A stretch of DNA of 64,000 nucleotides. Source: Flavobacterium soli DSM 19725. GTDB taxonomy: Bacteria; Bacteroidota; Bacteroidia; Flavobacteriales; Flavobacteriaceae. Made by a program: the position numbers and the translations under genes. Shown here one piece after another: positions 52,939-62,423 of this stretch. The stretch is from contig NZ_AUGO01000002.1 in NCBI RefSeq assembly GCF_000422705.1, positions 124,001-188,000 on the forward strand, given 5' to 3'. Below the pieces are notes generated by a model. The model saw only the letters and a list, made by a program, of their open reading frames with translations, was not told the DNA's origin and ran no database searches. Numbering within the stretch: position 1 is the first letter of the stretch; every line of letters begins with the position of its first letter.

Positions 52939-54486
52939 ATGGCAGGAGGAAAATTAACCCCTAGACAGAAGATGATTAACCTGATGTACTTGGTTTTCAT
53001 CGCTATGTTGGCATTGAATATGTCAAAAGAAGTACTATCAGCTTTTGGATTGATGAATGAAAAATTTGATGCATCTAACATCTCTACAACTGATTACAAT
53101 AAAAAACTTTTGTTGGTTTTAGAAACAAAGGCTTCTGAAGATCCTTTAAAATTTTCTGAACCAAATGATAAAGCAAAAAAAGTTTCTCAGTTATCAGAAT
53201 CTTTTTATTCCTATTTAGGAGGTCTTAAAAAGGAAATTTCTGGTGGATATGAAATTGATGAGAAAACAGGAAAATTGCCTTATGAGGCAATGGATAAAGG
53301 AGATAAAATTGATGAGCTTTGGTTTGAAGGAGACGGTTACTCTCCAAAAGGTAAAGAAATTGTATCTACCTTTAACAAGTTTGTAACCGATATGAAGTCA
53401 ATATTTGGTAATGATGTAAAATATCAACCTATCATTAAGGAACTAGAAGCTAAATTTTCAACAGCTGATGTAAAAGATGGTGATGGTGTAAAGAAAAAGT
53501 TTTTAGATTATCACTATAAAGGCTTTCCTGCAATTGCCTCATTAACAAAACTTTCAGCTTTGCAAAATGACATTAAAATGATGGAATCTGGTGTTTACAA
53601 CGTTTTAATGGGGAATACATTTAAAGAAGCTGCTTCTATGAAGAATTTCCAAGCGATTGTAGCTCTTGATAAAAATGTATATTTTCAAGGAGAACAAGTT
53701 ACAGGTAAAGTTGTTTTAGGGAAATATGATGCCAATACTAAGCCAACATCTTTTTCAGGTCCAGGTAAAATTGAAAACGGACAAGCTGTTATTTCTATGA
53801 CTGCAGGTAACATTGGTGAACAAAAATTTGGTGGTACCTTTACTTTCGTTGAAGATGGAGAAACTATTCCATTAAAGTTTGAAGGAACTTATGTTGTTGT
53901 GCCACGTCCAAATTCAGCTAATATTTCTGCTGATAAAATGAATGTTGTATATAGAGGCTTGCCTAATCCAATGACTATTTCGTTTGCGGGTATTTCTGAT
54001 GATAAGGTTACAGCATCTGCACCTGGACTTACTAAAGCTGGTGGAAATGGTAAATATAATCTTAATCCAGGTCAAGGTACTGAAGTTACAGTTAGTGTTA
54101 CTGGTAAAATGACTGATGGTAAATCTGTTTCAGATAAGAAAACATTCAGAATTAAAAATATTCCTGGACCACAAGGTGCAATTGGTGGTGTAATTGGAAA
54201 TACTAAAGGAGCTAAATCTCGTTTGGAAGTTTCTCAAATATCTGCTTTGCTTCCTGATTTCTTGTATGATTTATCATTCCAAGTTACCCAATTTACATTT
54301 AAAGTTCCTGGTCAAGCAGCAGTAATAGTAAATGGTGATAGAGTTAATGCACAATGTAAAGCTGCATTAGCAAAAGCAGGTAGAGGAGATGTTATTACTA
54401 TAACAGACATCAAGACTAAGATAGTTGGTGTAAGTGCCAATATTATTACAGGAAAAACTGCTCCTGTAGTTTACGAAATACAATAA
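52939..54486 (+). CDS. gldM: Gliding motility / type IX secretion protein GldM
   Basis: A 515-residue protein with one N-terminal membrane helix (KMINLMYLVFIAMLALNMS) and a large periplasmic part. Recognisable blocks are the start MAGGKLTPRQKMINLMYLVF, FDASNISTTDY, and the C-terminal domains with YIVVPRPNSANIS-like and GLPNPMTISFAGI sequence, ending KTAPVVYEIQ. It forms the shaft joining the GldL motor to the GldK/N ring. It is 55 bases downstream of gldL and 47 bases upstream of gldN. Confidence 0.96.
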   Translation: MAGGKLTPRQKMINLMYLVFIAMLALNMSKEVLSAFGLMNEKFDASNISTTDYNKKLLLVLETKASEDPLKFSEPNDKAKKVSQLSESFYSYLGGLKKEISGGYEIDEKTGKLPYEAMDKGDKIDELWFEGDGYSPKGKEIVSTFNKFVTDMKSIFGNDVKYQPIIKELEAKFSTADVKDGDGVKKKFLDYHYKGFPAIASLTKLSALQNDIKMMESGVYNVLMGNTFKEAASMKNFQAIVALDKNVYFQGEQVTGKVVLGKYDANTKPTSFSGPGKIENGQAVISMTAGNIGEQKFGGTFTFVEDGETIPLKFEGTYVVVPRPNSANISADKMNVVYRGLPNPMTISFAGISDDKVTASAPGLTKAGGNGKYNLNPGQGTEVTVSVTGKMTDGKSVSDKKTFRIKNIPGPQGAIGGVIGNTKGAKSRLEVSQISALLPDFLYDLSFQVTQFTFKVPGQAAVIVNGDRVNAQCKAALAKAGRGDVITITDIKTKIVGVSANIITGKTAPVVYEIQ

Positions 54487-54533
54487 TAATTGAGGTTTGA
54501 CGTTTTTAGGTTGAACTACTTATAATAAACACT

Positions 54534-55448
54534 ATGAATTGTAGAAATTTTTTATCATTAATCGTTTTGGTAGCAGGAAGTTTTTCTTCTTTCGCTCAAT
54601 CAAATCTGTTGAATGCAAAAACTCCTGACGAGATAGGAAAGAAAACTGCCGCTCAATTGGTTTCTGATAACGACAAGCCATTACCTTATGGTTTTGTTGA
54701 CGACAGAGATATCTTGATGGGTAAAGCGGTTTGGGAGATAATTGATTTGGATGAAAGAATTAATTTTCCTCTGTATTTTCCTGTAGATACCAATAATATT
54801 GGTTCTGATAGAAGGTCATTGTTTGATGTAATTATCAAAGGTATTAAATCTGGAGAGATTACTGAGGTTTATAGTGATAGCTATTTCAACACAAAAAAGA
54901 CGTTGAAAGAAATGGAGTCTTCTTTTACTTATATTGATACTATTCCATCAGGAATAGATGAAATCAATAACTACTTTGATGATTATAAGTCAGGTGCAAA
55001 AGTATTAGATCCTCAATATATCAACAAACAAGATTTAACAGGTTACCATATTTCGGGATATAAAATAAAAGGGTTTTGGTATTTTGACAAACGTCAAGGT
55101 GAGCTAAAGTATCGTTTGTTGGGACTTTGTCCTGTAGCTCCAGAAGCAAGAGAAATTGGTAGTGACAATCCAGATGTTATTGAATTGTTCTGGGTTTATT
55201 TCCCAGCAGCTAGAGATGTTTTACATGCTTCTTATGCTTTCAATGACAGGAATTCAGCAATGCCAATCTCTTTCGATAGATTGTTAAACTCAAGACGTTT
55301 TAATTCTACGATTTATCAAGAAGAAAATGTTTATGGAGATCGATTAATCGAAGATTATATGAAAGACAATTCGCAAATGCAGTTGTTAGAATCTGAAAGA
55401 GTGAAAGACAAAATCAGAGATTTCGAACAAGATATGTGGAACTATTAA
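54534..55448 (+). CDS. gldN: Gliding motility / type IX secretion protein GldN
   Basis: A 304-residue periplasmic protein with a signal peptide (MNCRNFLSLIVLVAGSFSSFAQ). Family sequence is clear: PLPYGFVDDRDILMGKAVWEIIDLDERINFPLYFP, FDVIIKGIKSGEITEVYSD, and RLLGLCPVAPEAREIG. GldN binds GldK in the ring that supports the translocon. It is the last gene of the operon, followed by a terminator with a perfect 9-bp stem. Confidence 0.96.
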   Translation: MNCRNFLSLIVLVAGSFSSFAQSNLLNAKTPDEIGKKTAAQLVSDNDKPLPYGFVDDRDILMGKAVWEIIDLDERINFPLYFPVDTNNIGSDRRSLFDVIIKGIKSGEITEVYSDSYFNTKKTLKEMESSFTYIDTIPSGIDEINNYFDDYKSGAKVLDPQYINKQDLTGYHISGYKIKGFWYFDKRQGELKYRLLGLCPVAPEAREIGSDNPDVIELFWVYFPAARDVLHASYAFNDRNSAMPISFDRLLNSRRFNSTIYQEENVYGDRLIEDYMKDNSQMQLLESERVKDKIRDFEQDMWNY

Positions 55449-55469
55449 TTAGTTTCGATTTTTAAACTA

Positions 55470-55501
55470 AAACTCTTACCATAACGGTAAGAGTTTTTTT
55501 A
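55470..55501 (+). terminator. Terminator after gldN
   Basis: The perfect stem ACTCTTACC / GGTAAGAGT with loop ATAAC is followed by seven T. Its T run merges into the -7 box of the next gene. Confidence 0.9.
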
Positions 55502-55507
55502 TTTTTG
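55500..55507 (+). promoter_or_regulatory. -7 box (TATTTTTG) of the DAO-type oxidoreductase gene
   Basis: An exact TAnnTTTG match with the ATG only 5 bases downstream (55512), implying a leaderless transcript. The -33 region would fall inside the gldN terminator stem. Confidence 0.45.
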
Positions 55508-55511
55508 TACT

Positions 55512-56570
55512 ATGATAGATTATTTAATTGTTGGTTCAGGTCTCGCAGGAATTGCTTTTGCAGAAACTTGCATTCAGAATGGGAAAAGTATTTTTGTTTT
55601 GGATGATCATTCTCAGAATTCTTCTAAAGTTGCCGGAGGGTTATACAATCCTGTTATCCTAAAGCGATTCAGCAAACTTGAAAATGCACAAGAACAATTA
55701 ATTTTGCTTAATTCATTTTATAGTTCCATCGAAAGGAGAATTGATGCTAAAATCAATTTCCCACTTCCTATCCTCAGAAAATTTTTTTCGATAGAGGAAC
55801 AAAACAATTGGTTTATTGCTTCGGATAAAATAGGATTGGCTCCTTTTCTTTCTACTAATTTGTTATTTAAACAGTATGATGGCATTGATGCTCCTTTTGG
55901 ATATGGAGAAGTTTTGCAGACAGGCTATCTTGACACGGCTTTGCTTTTAGATAAGTTCAGAAGTTATTTGGAAGAGAATAATTTATTTCGTGAAGTTACT
56001 TTTGATTATGCATTATTGGAAAGTAATGCTGATGGAGTTCGATATATGGATATAAAAGCGAAGCATATCGTCTTTGCAGAAGGGTTTGGGATGCATTTAA
56101 ATCCCTATTTTAGACATCTTCCGCTTGACGGAACTAAAGGCGAACTTTTTATCATCAAGGCTTCAGGACTCGATCTGGATGTGATCGTAAACACTAGTGT
56201 CTTTATTCTCCCTTTGGGGAATGATTTGTTTAAGGTTGGTGCAACATATAATTGGTCTGACAAAACCGATCAGCCAACTGAGGAAGGAAAGCTGGAGTTA
56301 ATTGCAAGAATTAAAGAAATATTAAATTGTGATTTTGAGATTATAGAACATTTTGCGGGAGTTCGTCCAACCGTAAAAGACAGAAGACCTTTAGTGGGAA
56401 CGCATCCTGACTACAGCAATATCCATATTTTAAACGGCTTGGGAACTAGGGGCGTGATGCTTGGACCTTCTATGGCGAAAGCGTTATTCGAGAGTATTGA
56501 AAATGGAATACCTTTAGAAAAATCCTGCGATATCAAAAGATTTGATAAAAAAAAATGGATTACTTTTTAA
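55512..56570 (+). CDS. FAD-dependent oxidoreductase (DAO family)
   Basis: A 352-residue protein with an N-terminal Rossmann FAD motif (MIDYLIVGSGLAGIAFAETC) and the DAO-type C-terminal half (FAGVRPTVKDRRPLVGTHPD, HILNGLGTRGVMLGPSMAKAL). This pattern matches the FAD-dependent oxidoreductase family that includes the C-terminal module of MnmC and glycine oxidase-type enzymes; the substrate is unknown. Length is normal. It converges on the DUF983 gene with an 11-base overlap. Confidence 0.85.
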   Translation: MIDYLIVGSGLAGIAFAETCIQNGKSIFVLDDHSQNSSKVAGGLYNPVILKRFSKLENAQEQLILLNSFYSSIERRIDAKINFPLPILRKFFSIEEQNNWFIASDKIGLAPFLSTNLLFKQYDGIDAPFGYGEVLQTGYLDTALLLDKFRSYLEENNLFREVTFDYALLESNADGVRYMDIKAKHIVFAEGFGMHLNPYFRHLPLDGTKGELFIIKASGLDLDVIVNTSVFILPLGNDLFKVGATYNWSDKTDQPTEEGKLELIARIKEILNCDFEIIEHFAGVRPTVKDRRPLVGTHPDYSNIHILNGLGTRGVMLGPSMAKALFESIENGIPLEKSCDIKRFDKKKWITF

Positions 56571-56961
56571 AATTTTTATCGTACGAAACGAACATATTGA
56601 TGTAAATACTTCTTGAAAGTCGCATGACAAGTGGAAATAATAAAATGATAGATCCAAATATTACTGCAAAATTTATAAGCATGCTTTTGCTAAACTGAAA
56701 GCAAATGATGAAAGCAATAATTCCAATCGCTACATTCAATCCGTAACTAACATACATGGCGCCATAAAAAAAAGATGGTTCAATCTGGTATTTTAAACCA
56801 CAATGGCTACATTTTTCCTTCATCTTGATAATTTTACTCAAATGCAGGAGGTTTTGATCCTCATACATACTCTCATTCTGACATTTAGGACAAGTTCCTG
56901 TTAAAATGCTATATAATTTGGATCCTTTTTTTAACATTTGCAAAAAATTTGGTTGAACCAT
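56560..56961 (-). CDS. DUF983 membrane protein
   Basis: A 133-residue protein with two zinc-ribbon-like Cys pairs (CPKCQNESMYE and CSHCGLKYQIE) followed by two to three hydrophobic segments (GAMYVSYGLNVAIGIIAFIICFQ and FAVIFGSIILLFPLVMRL). This is the DUF983 layout; function is unknown. It overlaps the convergent DAO-type gene by 11 bases at the 3' ends and is divergent from the ABC-F gene. Confidence 0.85.
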   Translation of the reverse strand: MVQPNFLQMLKKGSKLYSILTGTCPKCQNESMYEDQNLLHLSKIIKMKEKCSHCGLKYQIEPSFFYGAMYVSYGLNVAIGIIAFIICFQFSKSMLINFAVIFGSIILLFPLVMRLSRSIYINMFVSYDKNFKK

Positions 56962-57035
56962 TCATTGGTCATGCAAATTTACGACTTAATTGAGGTTTAC
57001 ATCTTAAATCTCGCAATCTTTTAATCAATACTTAA

Positions 57036-58943
57036 ATGCTTAATATACATAATTTGTCGGTTTCGTTTGGAGGAACTTATTTGTTCGAAGAAGTTACCTT
57101 TCGTTTAGGAGCCGGTGACCGTGTTGGTCTTGTTGGGAAAAATGGTGCAGGAAAATCTACTATGCTAAAAATTTTAGCTAAGGATTTTGCTCCAGATTCT
57201 GGTGCTATTTCTCAAGAGAAGGAAGTTCGAATGGGCTTTTTACGTCAGGATATTGATTTTGAACAAGGAAGAACTGTTCTAGAAGAAGCCTATCAGGCTT
57301 TTACAGAAATAAAAGAGGTCGAGAAAAAGCTTGAAGAAATCAATCATCAGTTGGTTACAAGAACCGATTATGAAAGTGACGAATACAGCCAAATTATTGA
57401 AGACTTATCAGATTATACCCATCGTTTCGAATTGTTGGGAGGTTATAATTATGTGGGCGATACTGAGAAAATTTTACTTGGATTAGGTTTTAAGAGAGAG
57501 GTTTTCAATAATCAAACCGAGACTTTTTCAGGTGGATGGAGAATGCGAATTGAACTCGCTAAGTTGCTTTTGCAATCAAACGATATCCTTCTTCTGGATG
57601 AGCCAACAAATCACTTGGATATCGAGAGTATTATTTGGTTGGAGAGTTTCTTAAGAAATTTTCCTGGCGTTGTGGTGATTGTGTCACACGATAAAATGTT
57701 CTTGGATAATGTAACGAACAGAACAATAGAGATCTCACTGGGTAAGGCTTATGATTTTAATAAACCCTATTCACAGTATTTGGAATTGCGTCATGAAATT
57801 CGCGAAAAGCAATTGGCTACACAAAAAAATCAGGCGAAGAAGATTGAAGAGACGGAAAAGTTGATTGAGAAATTCCGGGCAAAGGCTTCAAAAGCTTCAA
57901 TGGCACAATCTCTTATAAAAAAATTAGATAAAGTTGAAAGGATCGAAGTAGATGAAGATGATAACTCGGTTATGAATATTTCTTTTCCGGTTTCGAAAGT
58001 GCCAGGGAGAGTGGTGATTGAGGCCGAGAATGTAACAAAGAGCTATGGTGATAAAACCATCTTGAAAGATATTTCTTTATTAGTGGAAAGAGGTAGTAAG
58101 ATTGCTTTCGTGGGACAGAATGGTCAAGGAAAATCTACTTTTATCAAGGCAATTGTGAATGAGTTTGAATATGAAGGAAATATAAAACTAGGACATAATG
58201 TTCAGGTTGGATATTTTGCTCAAAATCAGGCGGAATATTTAGATGGTGAGATTACTTTGTTAAGAACAATGGAAGATGCTGCAACCGACACAAACCGATC
58301 AAAGGTGCGTGACATGTTGGGCTCTTTTCTTTTTAGAGGTGATGATGTAGAAAAAAAGGTCAAAGTACTTTCCGGTGGTGAGCGAAACCGTTTGGCATTG
58401 TGTAAATTGCTTTTGCAACCTATCAATGTCTTGGTAATGGATGAGCCTACGAATCACTTGGATATCAAATCGAAAAATGTCTTGAAAGCGGCCCTACAAA
58501 AGTACGAGGGAACATTACTTTTAGTATCGCACGACAGGGATTTCTTGCAAGGAATGTCTAATCTGGTATATGAATTCAAGGACCAGAAGATTAAGGAATA
58601 TCTTGGTGATATCAACTATTTCTTGGAACAACGTAATATGGAAAATATGCGTGAGGTAGAGAAAAGGGATATTGCAAAAAAAGAAAATCCAAAGGAAAAC
58701 AACAAGGCTTCCTATGAAGATCAGAAGAAAAATAAATCGTTGCAGAATAAATTAAGTAAAGTGGAAAGTCAGATCAAGCAACTAGAGATTGATATCCAGA
58801 AGGATGACAAGGCACTTGCTGCGAATTATGACAAGCATATCGAAGACGCTTCTTTTTTTATGGCCTATAACAAAAAGAAAAAAGATTTAGACCGTCTTCT
58901 AGAAGAATGGGAAGTGATACAAGAAGAGATTGATAATGCATAA
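57036..58943 (+). CDS. ABC-F family ATPase (Uup/EttA-like, ribosome-associated)
   Basis: A 635-residue protein with two ABC domains and no membrane part. The first has Walker A GKNGAGKSTMLK, signature FSGGWRMRIELAKLLL and Walker B ILLLDEPTNHLD; the second has GQNGQGKSTFIK, LSGGERNRLALCKLLL and VLVMDEPTNHLD. The linker between them (residues about 245-320) is basic and helical, as in ABC-F proteins acting on the ribosome, and the C-terminal 80 residues form a coiled coil. It could be involved in translation elongation or resistance; the subfamily cannot be fixed by eye. It is followed by a terminator. Confidence 0.94.
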   Translation: MLNIHNLSVSFGGTYLFEEVTFRLGAGDRVGLVGKNGAGKSTMLKILAKDFAPDSGAISQEKEVRMGFLRQDIDFEQGRTVLEEAYQAFTEIKEVEKKLEEINHQLVTRTDYESDEYSQIIEDLSDYTHRFELLGGYNYVGDTEKILLGLGFKREVFNNQTETFSGGWRMRIELAKLLLQSNDILLLDEPTNHLDIESIIWLESFLRNFPGVVVIVSHDKMFLDNVTNRTIEISLGKAYDFNKPYSQYLELRHEIREKQLATQKNQAKKIEETEKLIEKFRAKASKASMAQSLIKKLDKVERIEVDEDDNSVMNISFPVSKVPGRVVIEAENVTKSYGDKTILKDISLLVERGSKIAFVGQNGQGKSTFIKAIVNEFEYEGNIKLGHNVQVGYFAQNQAEYLDGEITLLRTMEDAATDTNRSKVRDMLGSFLFRGDDVEKKVKVLSGGERNRLALCKLLLQPINVLVMDEPTNHLDIKSKNVLKAALQKYEGTLLLVSHDRDFLQGMSNLVYEFKDQKIKEYLGDINYFLEQRNMENMREVEKRDIAKKENPKENNKASYEDQKKNKSLQNKLSKVESQIKQLEIDIQKDDKALAANYDKHIEDASFFMAYNKKKKDLDRLLEEWEVIQEEIDNA

Positions 58944-58948
58944 AGGAT

Positions 58949-58974
58949 AGCCGGAATTGATTCCGGCTTTTTTT
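58949..58974 (+). terminator. Terminator after the ABC-F gene
   Basis: The perfect stem AGCCGGAA / TTCCGGCT with loop TTGA, followed by seven T. Confidence 0.9.
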
Positions 58975-59082
58975 ATGAAATTTTGGAGGTAATCTGTTGA
59001 TTATTTTAGGGTAGGCTAAAGCAAATATGGGAGTTTTTTTATACATTCGTTTTACTTACTATTTTACAGCAACATCCAAAAC

Positions 59083-59877
59083 ATGAAACAAAAACTATAC
59101 TTCCTCTGGTTGATTTTAGTTGTATTTTCGGCTTTCGCCCAAGAAAGTTCGCGCAAATGGAACAACAAGAAATGTGCAGTAGTCCTCACGTATGATGATG
59201 CTTTGAATGTGCATCTAGATAATGTAGTTCCTTCGCTTGATCAATATGGCTTCAAAGGAACGTTCTACGTCATTGCTTCTTCACCAAATATAGCCAATAG
59301 ACTCGACGAGTGGCGAGCCATAGCTCACAACGGACATGAGTTAGGCAACCACACACTTAATCATCCTTGTGATGGAAGTTTGCCAGGACGTGAATGGGTA
59401 AACCCCGAAGCCGATCTTTCTCGTTATAGCATTGAAAGAGCTATCCATGAAATAAACATGACAAACACTTTCCTGAAAGCACTCGATGGCAAAGACGAAC
59501 GAACATTTGCCTATCCTTGTGTAGATCTAACAATCGGAGGAAAAACTTTTTATGATCTGGTAGAAAAGGATTTTGCGGGTGCAAGAGGTGCCACTCCAGA
59601 GTATCCAATTGCAAAGCAAGTCAACTTGTCAAATATTACCGGCTTTGTAGAAGTGAATTCCACCGCCGAACAAATGATAGCTGAGATTGAAGCCGCGGAA
59701 AAAGCTGAGTCGTTTGTTGTATTTGTATTTCATGGTGTAGGCGGAGAACACCCCATGAATGTTGACCTAAAAGAACATCAGAAACTATTAGACTATCTCA
59801 AGAAAAGAGAAAAAGACATTTGGGTGGCTACTATGCTTGATGTGGCAAAATACATTAAGAAAGAACAAACGAAATAA
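59083..59877 (+). CDS. Exported polysaccharide deacetylase (NodB-type)
   Basis: A 264-residue protein with a signal peptide (MKQKLYFLWLILVVFSAFAQ). NodB homology motifs are AVVLTYDDALNVHLDNVVPSL (catalytic Asp and metal Asp in TYDD) and GHELGNHTLNHPC (the His pair), followed by the C-terminal FVVFVFHGVGGEHP (catalytic His). The substrate of such secreted deacetylases varies (chitin, xylan, peptidoglycan). It sits alone between the ABC-F gene and the convergent ccoI. Confidence 0.88.
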   Translation: MKQKLYFLWLILVVFSAFAQESSRKWNNKKCAVVLTYDDALNVHLDNVVPSLDQYGFKGTFYVIASSPNIANRLDEWRAIAHNGHELGNHTLNHPCDGSLPGREWVNPEADLSRYSIERAIHEINMTNTFLKALDGKDERTFAYPCVDLTIGGKTFYDLVEKDFAGARGATPEYPIAKQVNLSNITGFVEVNSTAEQMIAEIEAAEKAESFVVFVFHGVGGEHPMNVDLKEHQKLLDYLKKREKDIWVATMLDVAKYIKKEQTK

Positions 59878-59941
59878 TTAATTATTAGACACGAATTTCC
59901 CACGAATTGATTAGTGAAAATTAGTGGAATTCGTCTCTTTG

Positions 59942-62329
59942 TTATTTCAAATTCCGAGCATAATAATTACTCATCAACGTCACAAAACTCACAATGGTAA
60001 TAGTACTCAAAGGCATTATGATTGCTGCAACTAGTGGCAATAAATTACCTGTGACGGCAAAACTCAGTCCGATTACATTATACAAAAGTGAAAGTGCAAA
60101 ACTCATCTTGATGGTAGTAATTGCTTTTTTAGAAAGTTTCAAAAAGTAATAGAGTTTCTTGAATTCACTCGCGTCAAGTATGGCATCACATGCAGGTGAA
60201 AAAACATTTACATTTTCCGAAACCGAAATCCCAACATTGCTTTGAGCCAATGCACCAGCATCATTCAGTCCATCGCCTATCATCATCACATTTCGACCTT
60301 TTTCTTGCAATTGTTTGATAAATTCTAGCTTCTGTTCTGGTTTTTGGTTAAATACCAGTTCGGTTCCTTTTGGTGCAACTTGTTCTAATGTTTCGCGTTC
60401 ACCGTCATTATCTCCCGAAAGTATTTTAATTTGATAGTCTGATGATAAGTTTTTAAAAAGTTGCTCGAGTCCTTCACGGTATTGATTCGTAAATATATAT
60501 TTCCCGAGATAATTTCCGTCGATACTAACATGGACTGAAGTCTGCTGATGCACCAATTCTTCTTTTTTTCCAACAAATGAAGCCGAACCTATAAGAACCA
60601 TACTTCCTTTAAGGGTTGCCATAATTCCTTTGCCAGTGATTTCTTCAAAAAAATAGGTATTGAGTTGTGCTGTCTCAGGAAGATAGTCATATAACATTCT
60701 GCTCAATGGATGATTCGATGAACGGAGTGTATTCTTAACCAATGCAACATTATGTTCAGTAAGAGGAGTTCCTTCAAAAGCAATAGTCGATTGTTTATTA
60801 GTTGTGATGGTTCCTGTCTTGTCAAATACCAATGTGTCTACTTTAGCAAGTTGTTCGATAACCAATGCATTTTTGAGGTAGAATTTCTTTTTGCCTAAGA
60901 TCCGCAATACATTTCCTGTAGTGAAAGGAGCGGTTAGGGCTAGTGCACAAGGACATGCTACAATCAATACGGCAGTAAAAACATTAAAAGCAATTCCGGT
61001 ATCAAAGAAAATCCAATAACCAAAACTTACAAAGGCTATTAGCAAAAGGAGAGGAGTGAAATACCTGCTGATACGATCGGTAATCGTTTTATACTGCTGG
61101 TCCATTTTTTTCTGGAAAACAGCATTGCTCCACAACTGGGTGAGGTAACTTTGTGAAACCGAATTCAGCACTTCCATTTCGACTTCTTTTCCAATTTGCT
61201 TACCTCCTGCAAAAATTTTGTCACCAGATTGCTTCGTGATCGGAATCGCTTCACCCGTCACAAAGCTGTAATCAATCGAAGCTTTTTCGCTAATCAAAAT
61301 GCCATCAACAGGGATTAACTCTTGGTTTCTAATTAGTAATCGATCTCCCTGTTCAATTTCATAAACGGGAACACTTTCTTCTTTTCTGTTGATGATTTTT
61401 GTAACTGCAATAGGAAAATAGGATTTAAAATCGCGTTCAAAACTCAGAAAACTGTAGGTTTTAATCTGGAACATTTTGCCCAGCAACATAAAGAAAATTA
61501 ATCCGGTCAAACTGTCAAAAAAACCTTGACCATAATCAAAAACAATATCAATCGTACTTCTGACAAACATCACGATAATCCCCAATGCAATAGGAATATC
61601 GATATTCAACATTCCCGATTTGATACTCTTATAAGCCGAAACATAATAGCCACTTGCCGAATAAAAGAAACTTGGAAGTGACAAGGCAAATATTAGCCAT
61701 CTGAAGAATCCTTTATATTGGTCAAGCCAAAATTCCTTATCCTCGAAATATTCTGGAAACGAAAGCAGCATGATGTTTCCAAAACAGAAAAAAGCTACAC
61801 CAAGCTTGTAAGTAAGACTTCGATCCGCTTGTGATTTGCCAGTTTCATAATGCTCTAAACTGATATAGGGTTCATATCCAATGCGACTCAAGAGATAGAC
61901 AATTTCTTTCAGTGAAAGTGTTTCGGGATTATAAACAATCCGTACTTTTTTTTCATGAAAGTTGACTTGCGAAGAGTTTATCTGCTTTTCAAGACGCTGT
62001 AGATTTTCCAGAATCCAAATACATGAACTGCAGTGTATATGCGGAATATTAAGTGAAACAATAGCCGTCGTATCTTCTCGAAACTCAAGAAGTTTTTCAA
62101 CAATCTTTTCATTGTCTAAAAAATCATACTTTCCTTTAATATCAAGTGGAGTCGCTCCTGGCGATTGCTCAAAATCATAATAGCAAGTAAGATCATTTAA
62201 GCTAAAAATTTCATACACGGTCTTGCAACCCTGACAGCAAAAATTTAATTCTTCAAAAATAATCTCCTCTTCTTTTATAATAGTAAGTCCACAGTGAAAA
62301 CAATTCTGTGTGTCCATAACTTTGCTCAT
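59942..62329 (-). CDS. ccoI: Copper-transporting P-type ATPase CcoI (cbb3 oxidase assembly)
   Basis: A 795-residue P1B-type ATPase. The N-terminus has a Cys-rich domain (CFHCG at 10-14 and CCQGC at 31-35), then a heavy-metal-binding motif HIHCSSCIW (about 98-104). The translocation helix has CPC (459-461, in IVACPCALALTAP). The catalytic core has TGE (358-360), DKTGTITTN (503-511) and GDGLNDAGAL near 690. This Cys-rich front plus CPC pattern is characteristic of CcoI/FixI, which delivers copper to cbb3-type oxidase. ccoS and ccoNOP are not adjacent, since the next gene is a deacetylase. It is divergent from the Crp/Fnr gene over an FNR-type palindrome. The start at 62329 is not certain; ATG 62317 is possible. 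Confidence 0.93.
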   Translation of the reverse strand: MSKVMDTQNCFHCGLTIIKEEEIIFEELNFCCQGCKTVYEIFSLNDLTCYYDFEQSPGATPLDIKGKYDFLDNEKIVEKLLEFREDTTAIVSLNIPHIHCSSCIWILENLQRLEKQINSSQVNFHEKKVRIVYNPETLSLKEIVYLLSRIGYEPYISLEHYETGKSQADRSLTYKLGVAFFCFGNIMLLSFPEYFEDKEFWLDQYKGFFRWLIFALSLPSFFYSASGYYVSAYKSIKSGMLNIDIPIALGIIVMFVRSTIDIVFDYGQGFFDSLTGLIFFMLLGKMFQIKTYSFLSFERDFKSYFPIAVTKIINRKEESVPVYEIEQGDRLLIRNQELIPVDGILISEKASIDYSFVTGEAIPITKQSGDKIFAGGKQIGKEVEMEVLNSVSQSYLTQLWSNAVFQKKMDQQYKTITDRISRYFTPLLLLIAFVSFGYWIFFDTGIAFNVFTAVLIVACPCALALTAPFTTGNVLRILGKKKFYLKNALVIEQLAKVDTLVFDKTGTITTNKQSTIAFEGTPLTEHNVALVKNTLRSSNHPLSRMLYDYLPETAQLNTYFFEEITGKGIMATLKGSMVLIGSASFVGKKEELVHQQTSVHVSIDGNYLGKYIFTNQYREGLEQLFKNLSSDYQIKILSGDNDGERETLEQVAPKGTELVFNQKPEQKLEFIKQLQEKGRNVMMIGDGLNDAGALAQSNVGISVSENVNVFSPACDAILDASEFKKLYYFLKLSKKAITTIKMSFALSLLYNVIGLSFAVTGNLLPLVAAIIMPLSTITIVSFVTLMSNYYARNLK

Positions 62330-62367
62330 TTACCTGAAGCAAAGTTCTTGTATGTGTGAGAATTATA

Positions 62368-62385
62368 ATATGATAATTGTCATAT
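62368..62385. promoter_or_regulatory. FNR-type palindrome between ccoI and the Crp/Fnr gene
   Basis: ATATGATAATTGTCATAT is an 18-bp palindrome with one mismatched pair. Its core TGA-N6-TCA is the Crp/Fnr half-site arrangement (TGA 62371-62373, TCA 62380-62382). It lies 39 bases from the ccoI start and 38 from the regulator start. Confidence 0.6.
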
Positions 62386-62400
62386 AAATTTGTAAATTTG
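62385..62400 (+). promoter_or_regulatory. Two overlapping-direction -7 boxes (TAAATTTG, twice) of the Crp/Fnr gene
   Basis: TAAATTTG occurs at 62385-62392 and again at 62393-62400, both exact TAnnTTTG. The second lies 23 bases before the ATG at 62424. The FNR-type palindrome touches the first box, placing the site where a regulator would block this promoter. Confidence 0.5.
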
Positions 62401-62423
62401 TACACCTTAATACCCCTTTTTCA

